DNA from: Hyphomicrobiales bacterium
Lineage (GTDB): Bacteria; Pseudomonadota; Alphaproteobacteria; Rhizobiales; Beijerinckiaceae
Assembly: GCA_028290595.1 (NCBI GenBank)
Contig: JAQGJO010000393.1
Coordinates: forward strand, 1-10,143
Length of the DNA stretch: 10,143 bases
Direction of reading: 5' to 3'
This document shows positions 1 to 5,346 of this stretch, in pieces. The translations under genes were made by a program, and so were the position numbers. Position 1 is the first letter of the stretch; the number at the start of each line of letters is the position of its first letter. The notes beneath the pieces were generated by a model. That model saw only the letters and a program-made list of their open reading frames with translations, searched no databases and was not told where the DNA came from.

Positions 1-1770
1 CAAAGCCGCCTGCGGTCCAGCGAATTGTACTTTCGCCTGTTGCTCGATTCGGCGGCGGAAGGCATTTTCAGCGTCGATCGCAATGGCGTGGTCACAATCT
101 GCAACGCGACTTTTCTGCAGCTCCTCGGTTTCGAGAGTGATGCCGATGTGGTCGACAAGAAATTGCATACGATCATGCGCCATGCGCGCGCCGATGGGTC
201 GCTCTACTCCGAAGCGGATTATCCAATCTATACCGCCGCCCGGATCGGCTTGCATCGGCATGTGGAGAACGAACGTTTCTTCCGCAAGAACGGCGATAGT
301 TTCCCGATCGAATACTGGGTGCGGCCGATCTACCAGGACGAGGAGTTGCAGGGCGTCGTTTGCACCGTCGTCGATATTACCGCGAGGCAGCGCACGGAAG
401 CGATGAACGCTCATCTCGCCGCCATCGTCGCTTCCTCCGGCGATGCGATCAAGAGCATTGCGCTCGACGGGACGGTTCTGTCCTGGAACGAAGGCGCCGA
501 GCGCCTGTTCGGCTATAGAGCTGCGGAGATGATCGGCAACTCTCTGGGCATTATCTTTCCCGACGGCCGGATCGGCGAGCTGAAAGACAAGACCTTGACC
601 GTGGGACGCGGCGAATTCTATCGCCGCGAGACGGTACGCCGTCGCAAGGACGGGACTCTTATCGATATCCTGATCGACGCCGGTCCGATCCGGGACGGAC
701 GCGGCAATGTCGTCGGCGTATCGAGCATCGCCCACGACATCACCGAGCGCAAACGTATCGAAATAGAATTGCGCAGCAGCGAATCGCGTTTCCGCAGCGT
801 GTTCAACAATACCGCGGTCGGCATGGCGGCCGTCGGCCTGGACGGACGCTGGCTGATGGCGAATGCGCGCATCAGCGAGATCACCGGCTACAGCCATGAC
901 GAATTGTTGAAGCTGACGGCCAGCGACATCACCCACCCAGGCGATATCGACGCCAACGACGTCGAAATGCAGGACCTGATCGACGGCAAGATTTCATTCT
1001 TCTCCAAGGACAAGCGTTACATCCGCAAGGACGGCGAGATCGTCTGGGTCGGGCTGACTGTTTCGCTGGAGCGCGACAGTCTGGGAGAGCCTGCCTATTT
1101 TCTGGAAGTCGTGCGCGACATCGAAGCGCGCAAGCGGGCCGAGGAACATCAGTTCTTTCTTATGCGCGAACTCTCCCATCGCTCGAAGAACCTGCTTGCG
1201 GTTATTCAGGCAATGGCGCGGCAGACGGCCCGCATATCGGGGGAGACAGATGTTTTCATCGAACGCTTCACCCAACGCCTGCATGGTCTGGCGACGTCGC
1301 ACGATCTGCTGGTTCACCAGAACTGGCGGCATGTGCCGCTGAAAGACCTGCTGAAGCAGCAATTGGCGCCCTTCCTCGATGCGGAAAGCGGCCGGCTTGT
1401 TCTGGACGGGCCGGATGTCGCGGTGACGCCGGAAGCGGCCCAGGCGCTTGGGCTCGCCCTGCACGAACTGGCGACGAATGCCGCCAAATACGGATCGCTT
1501 TCGGTGCCGGAAGGCAGCGTTAAAGTCGTCTGGAAATTCCAGGATGACGACGAAGGCCAACGCCGTCTGCTGGTCGACTGGCGCGAACGCGGCGGGCCGA
1601 CTGTCCAGCCGCCGACGCGCTATGGCTTCGGCCATGTCGTCATCAGCCGCATGGCGGCGAACTCGCTGGATGGCAAGGTAAACGTCGACTATGCACCCGA
1701 CGGGCTGGGCTGGTCGATTTCGTTTCCCGTTTCCAATCTTGCTGATGTTACGGAGCAATTCAGGGATTGA
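1..1770 (+). CDS. Three-PAS HWE-family sensor histidine kinase (5' partial)
   Basis: The reading frame is open from base 1 and already codes for a PAS-linker sequence ([17 protein letters not shown]), so the true start lies upstream and the TTG at 25 is probably internal. In window numbering (589 residues) there are three PAS/PAC modules, at about 7-135, 137-258 and 265-385. Each ends in a typical PAC tail ([21 protein letters not shown]). The kinase domain follows from about 388. Its H-box is [11 protein letters not shown] with phospho-acceptor His393. The N-box is [13 protein letters not shown], with the family-defining His488 and Asn493. The WRERGGP motif supplies Trp527 and Glu529, and GFGH (542-545) is the G-box. 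His488, Trp527 and Glu529 are the three residues that name the HWE family. No transmembrane segment is visible in this part, which suggests a cytosolic sensor, but the missing N terminus could change that. The signal is unknown; the PAS domains lack the LOV flavin motif. No response regulator lies downstream in the window. Confidence 0.93.
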   Translation, partial: QSRLRSSELYFRLLLDSAAEGIFSVDRNGVVTICNATFLQLLGFESDADVVDKKLHTIMRHARADGSLYSEADYPIYTAARIGLHRHVENERFFRKNGDSFPIEYWVRPIYQDEELQGVVCTVVDITARQRTEAMNAHLAAIVASSGDAIKSIALDGTVLSWNEGAERLFGYRAAEMIGNSLGIIFPDGRIGELKDKTLTVGRGEFYRRETVRRRKDGTLIDILIDAGPIRDGRGNVVGVSSIAHDITERKRIEIELRSSESRFRSVFNNTAVGMAAVGLDGRWLMANARISEITGYSHDELLKLTASDITHPGDIDANDVEMQDLIDGKISFFSKDKRYIRKDGEIVWVGLTVSLERDSLGEPAYFLEVVRDIEARKRAEEHQFFLMRELSHRSKNLLAVIQAMARQTARISGETDVFIERFTQRLHGLATSHDLLVHQNWRHVPLKDLLKQQLAPFLDAESGRLVLDGPDVAVTPEAAQALGLALHELATNAAKYGSLSVPEGSVKVVWKFQDDDEGQRRLLVDWRERGGPTVQPPTRYGFGHVVISRMAANSLDGKVNVDYAPDGLGWSISFPVSNLADVTEQFRD

Positions 1771-1796
1771 CGATCCGTAAATGTCGCCAGCCGATA

Positions 1797-1842
1797 AATT
1801 GACTCTCCTCATCCGTTTGTCTGATATGATAGCCTGTCAATT
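1797..1842. repeat. Inverted repeat AATTGAC/GTCAATT spanning the promoter
   Basis: AATTGAC at 1797-1803 is the exact reverse complement of GTCAATT at 1836-1842. The arm centres are 39 bp apart. One arm overlaps the candidate -35 hexamer and the other lies at the predicted transcription start, just before the Crp/Fnr gene. This placement would suit an operator bound by a dimer or looped by two dimers. Two 7-bp arms this close can also arise by chance. Confidence 0.35.
1799..1830 (+). promoter_or_regulatory. Candidate promoter of the Crp/Fnr gene
   Basis: A TTGACT hexamer at 1799-1804 resembles a -35 box. A TATGAT hexamer at 1825-1830 resembles a -10 box, although the 20-bp spacing is longer than ideal; TGATAT at 1822-1827 gives 17 bp. 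The predicted transcription start near 1837 would leave a leader of only about 22 nt before the ATG at 1859. There is no Shine-Dalgarno sequence in that leader. Assigned by eye from the consensus only. Confidence 0.35.
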
Positions 1843-1858
1843 ATGATCTGTGGCTTTT

Positions 1859-2584
1859 ATGATCCCCTGCTCAAACTGTTCCTTACGAAAGCTGCCGGCC
1901 TTCAAAACGCTGGAGCCTTCGCGCTTGAGCTTTATTCAGAAGATCAAGAGCGCGCAGTTAGCGCTTGGCCCTGGCATCGATATCATCGCTCCGGAACAAG
2001 AGAGCGACGAGATGTATACGCTGTTTTCGGGCTGGGCGTTTCGCTACAAGGAGCTGGCCGACGGCCGCCGCCAGATTCTCAATTTCCTGCTTCCCGGCGA
2101 TCTGGTCGGATTGCAGGCGTCGATGTTCCATGCGGCCCAACATGGCATTGCCACGTTGACGGAGGTTCAGCTCTGCGTCCTGCCGCGCCGCAAGGTGTGG
2201 ACAGTTTTCGAGACGATGCCGGATCTCGCCTTCGACATCACATGGCTGGGCGCGCGGGAAGAATCAATCATTGACCAGAACCTGCTCGCTGTTGGACGCA
2301 TGAACGCGCGCGAACGCGTGGCTGCTCTGATCATCGGCCTCTACAAACGTTGCAATGCTCTCGGTCTCGTCAAGGACGGCGTGTTTCCGTTTCCGCTCAA
2401 CCAGCTCCATATTTCCGACGCCCTCGGCCTTTCCCTTGCTCATACGAACAAGACCCTCGCCTATCTGCGGCGGGTCGGCATGTTCACGCTCGAAGGCGGC
2501 ATGATGGACCTTACCAATCCGCGCGCCCTGCAGCGCATGGGCCAGGTTTTCGATGCAGAATTTCAAGCAAGGCCTTTAATATAG
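1859..2584 (+). CDS. Crp/Fnr family transcriptional regulator
   Basis: A 241-residue DNA-binding regulator with an N-terminal cyclic-nucleotide-binding-type beta-roll (about 20-120; GWAFRYKELADGRRQILNFL is characteristic), a long dimerisation helix (about 125-160) and a C-terminal winged helix. The HTH is at about 181-203 (NQLHISDALGLSLAHTNKTL). The start is ATG 1859 or in-frame GTG 1850, because a stop codon at 1844-1846 excludes anything earlier; neither has a clear ribosome-binding site. The N terminus carries a CSNC pair (Cys4, Cys7) and a further Cys106 in VQLCVLPRR, the position of E. coli FNR Cys122. No third N-terminal cysteine like FNR Cys29 is present, so a [4Fe-4S] oxygen sensor is uncertain. 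The recognition helix has HTNK where FNR has the E--SR signature, so a different DNA target is likely. This is a common rhizobial subgroup; effector and regulon cannot be read from the sequence. Confidence 0.92.
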   Translation: MIPCSNCSLRKLPAFKTLEPSRLSFIQKIKSAQLALGPGIDIIAPEQESDEMYTLFSGWAFRYKELADGRRQILNFLLPGDLVGLQASMFHAAQHGIATLTEVQLCVLPRRKVWTVFETMPDLAFDITWLGAREESIIDQNLLAVGRMNARERVAALIIGLYKRCNALGLVKDGVFPFPLNQLHISDALGLSLAHTNKTLAYLRRVGMFTLEGGMMDLTNPRALQRMGQVFDAEFQARPLI

Positions 2585-2601
2585 GCGGCAATATAGGCGA
2601 A
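2578..2601. repeat. 12-bp tandem duplication over the Crp/Fnr stop codon
   Basis: AATATAGGCG occurs at 2578-2587 and again at 2590-2599, a 12-bp period with a two-base spacer. The first copy contains the TAG stop of the regulator (2582-2584). The second gives another in-frame TAG (2594-2596), followed by TGA and TAG at 2603-2608. It looks like a small slippage duplication. Confidence 0.6.
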
Positions 2602-2710
2602 TTGATAGAAATTGAAGCATCCGGGGCATAATCGCGCCGGAACGAATTGTGACGTTTTGTATTATGATGCCAAGGCGTGGGCTGGTCCCGTCTCCTTCAT
2701 CAGGTCCATC

Positions 2711-3616
2711 ATGCTCATTCACATCGGTTTCGATATCTCGATCTGCTGCCTGCAGGAAACGCCGATATTGCTGACGCTGAGCGTGCATCCGTCGCGCGAC
2801 CAGGACGTTTTGTCGTCCACTGCTTTGCAGGTCACCTCCGGCACGCTACGCTCAAATTATATCGATGGTTTCGGCAATCGCGTTCATCGAGTGATTGGCG
2901 GTCCAGGCGACGTTCGATTCTATTACGATGCCCTGGTGAAAGATTCCGGGCAGCCCGATGCTGTCGCCTTCGATGCGCGGGAAACACCGGTCGGCGCGCT
3001 ACCGGACGACGTTCTCATCTATCTGCTCGGCAGCCGCTATTGCGAAACCGACCGGATGTCGGAAATCGCGTGGGCGCTGTTCGGCAATGTTGCGCCGGGC
3101 TGGAACCGCGTGCAGGCGATCTGCGATTACGTTCACAACCACCTTGTGTTTGGATATCCGTTCGCGCGCGCCACCCGGTCCGCCTTCGAGGGCCATCAGG
3201 AACGCCAAGGGGTCTGCCGCGACTTCGCGCATCTGGCCATCACTCTGTGCCGATGCCTCAACATTCCGGCGCGCTATTGCACCGGCTATCTCGGCGATAT
3301 CGGCGTGCCGAAGGATCCGGCGCCTATGGATTTCAGCGCCTGGTTCGAAGTGTGGCTGGACGGCAAGTGGTATACGTTCGACGCGCGGCACAATCACCCG
3401 CGCATCGGACGCATCGTCATGGGCTACGGCCGGGACGCGACCGATGTGGCGATGATCAGCACGTTCGGACAACATACCTTGGCGAAGTTTCAAGTCTGGA
3501 CCGACGAAACGGAAGACAGTTCCGTCGCCAGCCAGCAGTCTCCCCAATCGCAAATGTTCGGCCAGGCGAATGGAACGGCCAATGGCTCTGCAAAGCCCAT
3601 TTCCATGATGATGTGA
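2711..3616 (+). CDS. Transglutaminase-like superfamily protein
   Basis: A 301-residue protein. ATG 2711 is chosen because it has an AGGT ribosome-binding site 6 nt upstream and starts the family-typical N terminus (MLIHIGFDISICC); the frame extends upstream only to a weak TTG at 2612. Residues 1 to about 95 look like the beta-rich N-terminal domain seen in bacterial transglutaminase-like proteins. The core (about 135-240) holds the nucleophile motif RQGVCRDFAHLA with Cys169 and the later MDFSAWFEVWLDGKWYTFDARHN with Asp224. Members of the fold usually have His-Ala-Trp at the catalytic His; here Ser209 is at that place, so the classical Cys-His-Asp triad is incomplete as read. The C-terminal ~35 residues are polar and low in complexity (Gln, Ser, Asn, Gly). 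No signal peptide is evident. Bacterial members are mostly proteases, peptidases or amidases rather than crosslinkers, and the substrate here is unknown. It sits alone, 126 bp after the regulator. Confidence 0.88.
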   Translation: MLIHIGFDISICCLQETPILLTLSVHPSRDQDVLSSTALQVTSGTLRSNYIDGFGNRVHRVIGGPGDVRFYYDALVKDSGQPDAVAFDARETPVGALPDDVLIYLLGSRYCETDRMSEIAWALFGNVAPGWNRVQAICDYVHNHLVFGYPFARATRSAFEGHQERQGVCRDFAHLAITLCRCLNIPARYCTGYLGDIGVPKDPAPMDFSAWFEVWLDGKWYTFDARHNHPRIGRIVMGYGRDATDVAMISTFGQHTLAKFQVWTDETEDSSVASQQSPQSQMFGQANGTANGSAKPISMMM

Positions 3617-3620
3617 ATGG

Positions 3621-3668
3621 CGGCGCGGCTGCTTCACGCGGCCTGCTACTTGCGCGGCCTGCTACCTG
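3621..3668. repeat. 16-bp tandem repeat between convergent genes
   Basis: CGCGGCCTGCTACTTG (3637-3652) is followed directly by CGCGGCCTGCTACCTG (3653-3668), differing at one base. A degenerate third unit (CGCGGCTGCTTCA) lies just before, at 3624-3636. The array fills most of the 59-bp gap between the transglutaminase stop and the stop of the minus-strand gene. It forms no obvious hairpin and has no T-run, so it is not an evident terminator. Confidence 0.7.
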
Positions 3669-3675
3669 ATGGAAT

Positions 3676-4152
3676 TCATCTGCCGAATTCTATGTCATGC
3701 GCACCGGCTGCCGCATTCCGCGCAATTTCATTGGCGTGCTCGACGGCTTTTTTACCGGCTGCATGAGCCGCGGCGTGAACCGCCTTCTTATTCTCCGAGC
3801 TGAGAGCTTTCGCGGCACAGCGGTCGCGAAAAGCTTCAACCTCTTCCTGGGGCAGATGTTCAATGCCGATAAAGGAATTCTGCGCCGCGCTGGTACGGAT
3901 CAACTCGTCAAGTTTTGCCTGGATGGCGGCTGTATCGCGGTTCTGCGTATTCTGAATCAGGAAGACCATCAGAAACGTGACGATGGTCGTGCCCGTGTTG
4001 ATCAGCAATTGCCATGTATCTGAATAGGCGAAGATCGGTCCGGTGATGGCCCAGACCGCGATGATGACGCAGGAAACCAGGAACGTGATGGGGCTGCCGC
4101 TCGCCTTGGCAATTACATCGGCATAGTGGCCGAAAATACGCCCAGCATTCAT
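3676..4152 (-). CDS. Low-affinity iron permease family small membrane protein
   Basis: A 158-residue protein with two hydrophobic segments: about 21-43 (PITFLVSCVIIAVWAITGPIFAY) and 47-67. They are joined by SDTWQLLINTGTTIVTFLM and followed by the family hallmark VFLIQNTQNRDTAAIQAKLDELI. This block is characteristic of the bacterial branch of the Fet4-like low-affinity iron permease family (PF04120). These short bacterial members are named by homology; iron transport has not generally been shown for them, and two helices would require oligomerisation to form a pore. The tail (about 98-158) is soluble, helical, and rich in Ala, His and Lys. ATG 4152 is chosen because GGAG (4161-4164 on the plus strand as CTCC) lies 8 nt upstream. 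Longer starts are ATG 4179 and TTG 4233, but their extra residues (KKFNLPAKNKG) do not look like the family N terminus. It is convergent with the transglutaminase gene and divergent from imuA. Confidence 0.85.
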   Translation of the reverse strand: MNAGRIFGHYADVIAKASGSPITFLVSCVIIAVWAITGPIFAYSDTWQLLINTGTTIVTFLMVFLIQNTQNRDTAAIQAKLDELIRTSAAQNSFIGIEHLPQEEVEAFRDRCAAKALSSENKKAVHAAAHAAGKKAVEHANEIARNAAAGAHDIEFGR

Positions 4153-4363
4153 GTTCTCATCTCCAGTCCAACCAGCCATACCTGGGAAACTCCCTTTGTT
4201 CTTGGCAGGAAGATTGAATTTCTTTCGCGCCAATGCTGACCTTCGGGACGGTCCAGCTAACGGTTCAACGCTGCGACGACACCATTGTTCCCCGACGTAT
4301 TTATCGGCGTCGATGCCTCACAAGGCTGGGATGTAAATGTCGAGACTTCTTCGTAGGTTGACG

Positions 4364-4380
4364 CAAAAGCTTAGCTTTTG
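4364..4380. repeat. 17-bp perfect palindrome upstream of imuA
   Basis: CAAAAGCT at 4364-4371 and AGCTTTTG at 4373-4380 are exact reverse complements around a single T. No T-run follows on either strand, so it does not look like an intrinsic terminator. A further direct copy of CAAAAGC lies at 4410-4416, next to the candidate imuA -35 box. It may be a binding site for a dimeric regulator. Confidence 0.6.
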
Positions 4381-4418
4381 AAGCGGACTTCGACCGATAT
4401 TTGATCCGGCAAAAGCGC

Positions 4419-4450
4419 TTGACTCTTGGGGCGATCGGAGTCGTTTTATA
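4419..4450 (+). promoter_or_regulatory. Candidate imuA-imuB-dnaE2 promoter
   Basis: TTGACT at 4419-4424 is a good -35 hexamer. A T/A-rich stretch at 4444-4450 (TTTTATA) is the only nearby -10-like sequence, with 19-20 bp spacing. Transcription would start near 4456-4460, inside the SOS box, so LexA binding would block initiation. Called by consensus and by position relative to the box. Confidence 0.45.
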
Positions 4451-4451
4451 G

Positions 4452-4466
4452 GAACAAATCAGGAAC
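4452..4466 (+). promoter_or_regulatory. SOS box (LexA operator), GAAC-N7-GAAC
   Basis: The direct repeat GAAC (4452-4455), seven bases, GAAC (4463-4466) matches the known alphaproteobacterial LexA operator (GTTC-N7-GTTC read on the other strand). It lies immediately before imuA, a standard member of the SOS regulon, so it very likely gives DNA-damage induction of the whole cassette. The second half-site overlaps the AGGA ribosome-binding site (4461-4464). Confidence 0.88.
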
Positions 4467-4473
4467 AATTGTG

Positions 4474-5346
4474 ATGACGCATACAGCTCTTCCGGCGTTG
4501 CGGCGCAGTCTCGCCCGTCTCGAACGGGAGGGGACGGCGCGGGCGCGGGACGTGTTTTCCTTCGGTCTGCCGGACGTCGACCAGACGCTGGGCGGCGGGC
4601 TGGCGCGTGGGGCGCTGCACGAGGTTTATGCCCTGGGCGGCGTGGACGTCGCAGCCGCCACGGGCTTTGCCATCGCCCTGGCGCTGCGCGCTGCGCCTGG
4701 TCCGGCGACACCTGGCCCGATCCTCTGGGCGCGGCAGGATTATGTCGATACCGAAAGTGGACGTCTGCACGCCCCGGGCCTGGCCGAGCTGGGGCTCGAT
4801 CCCGATCGGGTCATCGTCGTGCGGGCGCCAGATGCGCTTGGCGTGCTGCGGGCGGGCGCCGAGGCCCTGCGCTGCTCGGCGCTCAGCGCCGTGCTGATCG
4901 AGCCGTGGGGCGAAGCGGGCGCGATCGACCTTGTCGCCACGCGCCGGCTGTCGCTGGCTGCAGGCGACGCCGGTGTCCCCGCGCTGATGGTGCGGCTGGC
5001 GGCCAGCCCAAAACCTAGCGCCGCCGCCACCCGCTGGGCCGTCCGCTCGCTGCCGTCGCAGGCGCTTGAAGCCGGTGCGCCGGGCCTGCCCGCCTTCGCC
5101 ATCACTTTGTTGCGTAATCGCGCCGGCACGGCCGGCCATGAGTGGCGTGTGGAGTGGAACCGTGACGAAAGATGTTTCCGTAACAGGCACGGACAAGAAC
5201 TTGGCCGCGCCCGCCCGGCGCTACCTCGCCCTGTGGGCGCCGTTTCTGCCAACCGACCGGGTGCAAGGCCAACAGATTGGCCAGCGAGCGCAGCTGCAGA
5301 TCCCGCACTTGCAGAGCAAACGACAAGATGGCGCGACACAGGATGA
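4474..5346 (+). CDS. imuA: ImuA, RecA-like mutasome accessory protein
   Basis: A 290-residue ImuA homologue, part of the SOS-induced translesion synthesis complex with ImuB and DnaE2. ATG 4474 has AGGA 9 nt upstream; the frame runs further up, but any earlier start would place the SOS box inside the gene. The hallmark segment FSFGLPDVDQTLGGGLARGALHEV is at about 28-51. The RecA-like fold continues with ILWARQDYVD and a central LSAVLIEPWG strand. The P-loop position reads ALGGVDVAAATGF, so no Walker A GxxxxGK[ST] is present. HEWRVEWNRDERCF marks the end of the fold. A proline/alanine-rich tail then ends in RWRDTG, similar in style to ImuA tails in related bacteria. The last 185 bp also encode the start of ImuB in another frame. 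The M. tuberculosis analogue is ImuA', which is only loosely similar. Confidence 0.93.
   Translation: MTHTALPALRRSLARLEREGTARARDVFSFGLPDVDQTLGGGLARGALHEVYALGGVDVAAATGFAIALALRAAPGPATPGPILWARQDYVDTESGRLHAPGLAELGLDPDRVIVVRAPDALGVLRAGAEALRCSALSAVLIEPWGEAGAIDLVATRRLSLAAGDAGVPALMVRLAASPKPSAAATRWAVRSLPSQALEAGAPGLPAFAITLLRNRAGTAGHEWRVEWNRDERCFRNRHGQELGRARPALPRPVGAVSANRPGARPTDWPASAAADPALAEQTTRWRDTG
5151..5164 (+). promoter_or_regulatory. Ribosome-binding site and GTG start of imuB
   Basis: GGAG at 5151-5154 lies 7 nt before GTG 5162, inside imuA. Other upstream in-frame starts (ATG 5138, and the beginning of the open frame at 5066) lack a comparable site. TTG 5201 is a weaker downstream alternative that would cut the overlap with imuA to 146 bp. 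Confidence 0.55.

Larger units (their letters stand above)
4153..4473. other. Divergent intergenic region between the permease-like gene and imuA
   Basis: About 320 bp without a convincing coding frame. It holds, left to right, the ribosome-binding site of the minus-strand gene (4161-4164), a palindrome (4364-4380), two copies of GCAAAAGC (4363-4370 and 4409-4416), a candidate imuA promoter and the SOS box. No clear -35/-10 pair was found for the minus-strand gene. The stretch 4180-4357 shows nothing I can name. Confidence 0.6.

Noticed and set aside
97..140. Possible LOV flavin-binding motif in the first PAS domain ([10 protein letters not shown])
   Set aside because: The LOV signature needs the reactive Cys in NCRFLQ; here the order is Cys-Asn-Ala-Thr-Phe, so the photoreactive Cys is not in place. 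It is an ordinary PAS segment.
1762..1776. Small hairpin GGAT/ATCC around the kinase stop codon
   Set aside because: The stem is only four base pairs and no T-run follows; not a credible terminator.
994..1812. Long minus-strand open frame opposite the kinase gene
   Set aside because: It is the antisense shadow of a clear HWE kinase; the translation has no recognisable domain and is rich in the Arg/Gln/His pattern typical of reversed high-GC genes.
1843..2274. ATG 1843 frame just ahead of the Crp/Fnr gene
   Set aside because: It is out of frame with the regulator, and its product has no recognisable features after the first residues.
2602..2632. Possible promoter TTGATA-N19-CATAAT before the transglutaminase gene
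   Set aside because: The spacing is poor and the -10 weak; other AT-rich matches in this gap are equally good, so it was not listed as a feature.
2677..3669. 330-codon plus-strand open frame overlapping the transglutaminase gene
   Set aside because: Arg-rich out-of-frame translation; the frame beginning at 2711 carries the real domain motifs.
3672..3690. Two GAATTC palindromes close together
   Set aside because: They are plain six-base palindromes at the end of a coding gene, with no larger symmetry.
4459..5339. Long minus-strand open frames opposite imuA
   Set aside because: Antisense of a strongly supported ImuA frame; the products are low-complexity Arg/Ala/Gln sequences without family features.
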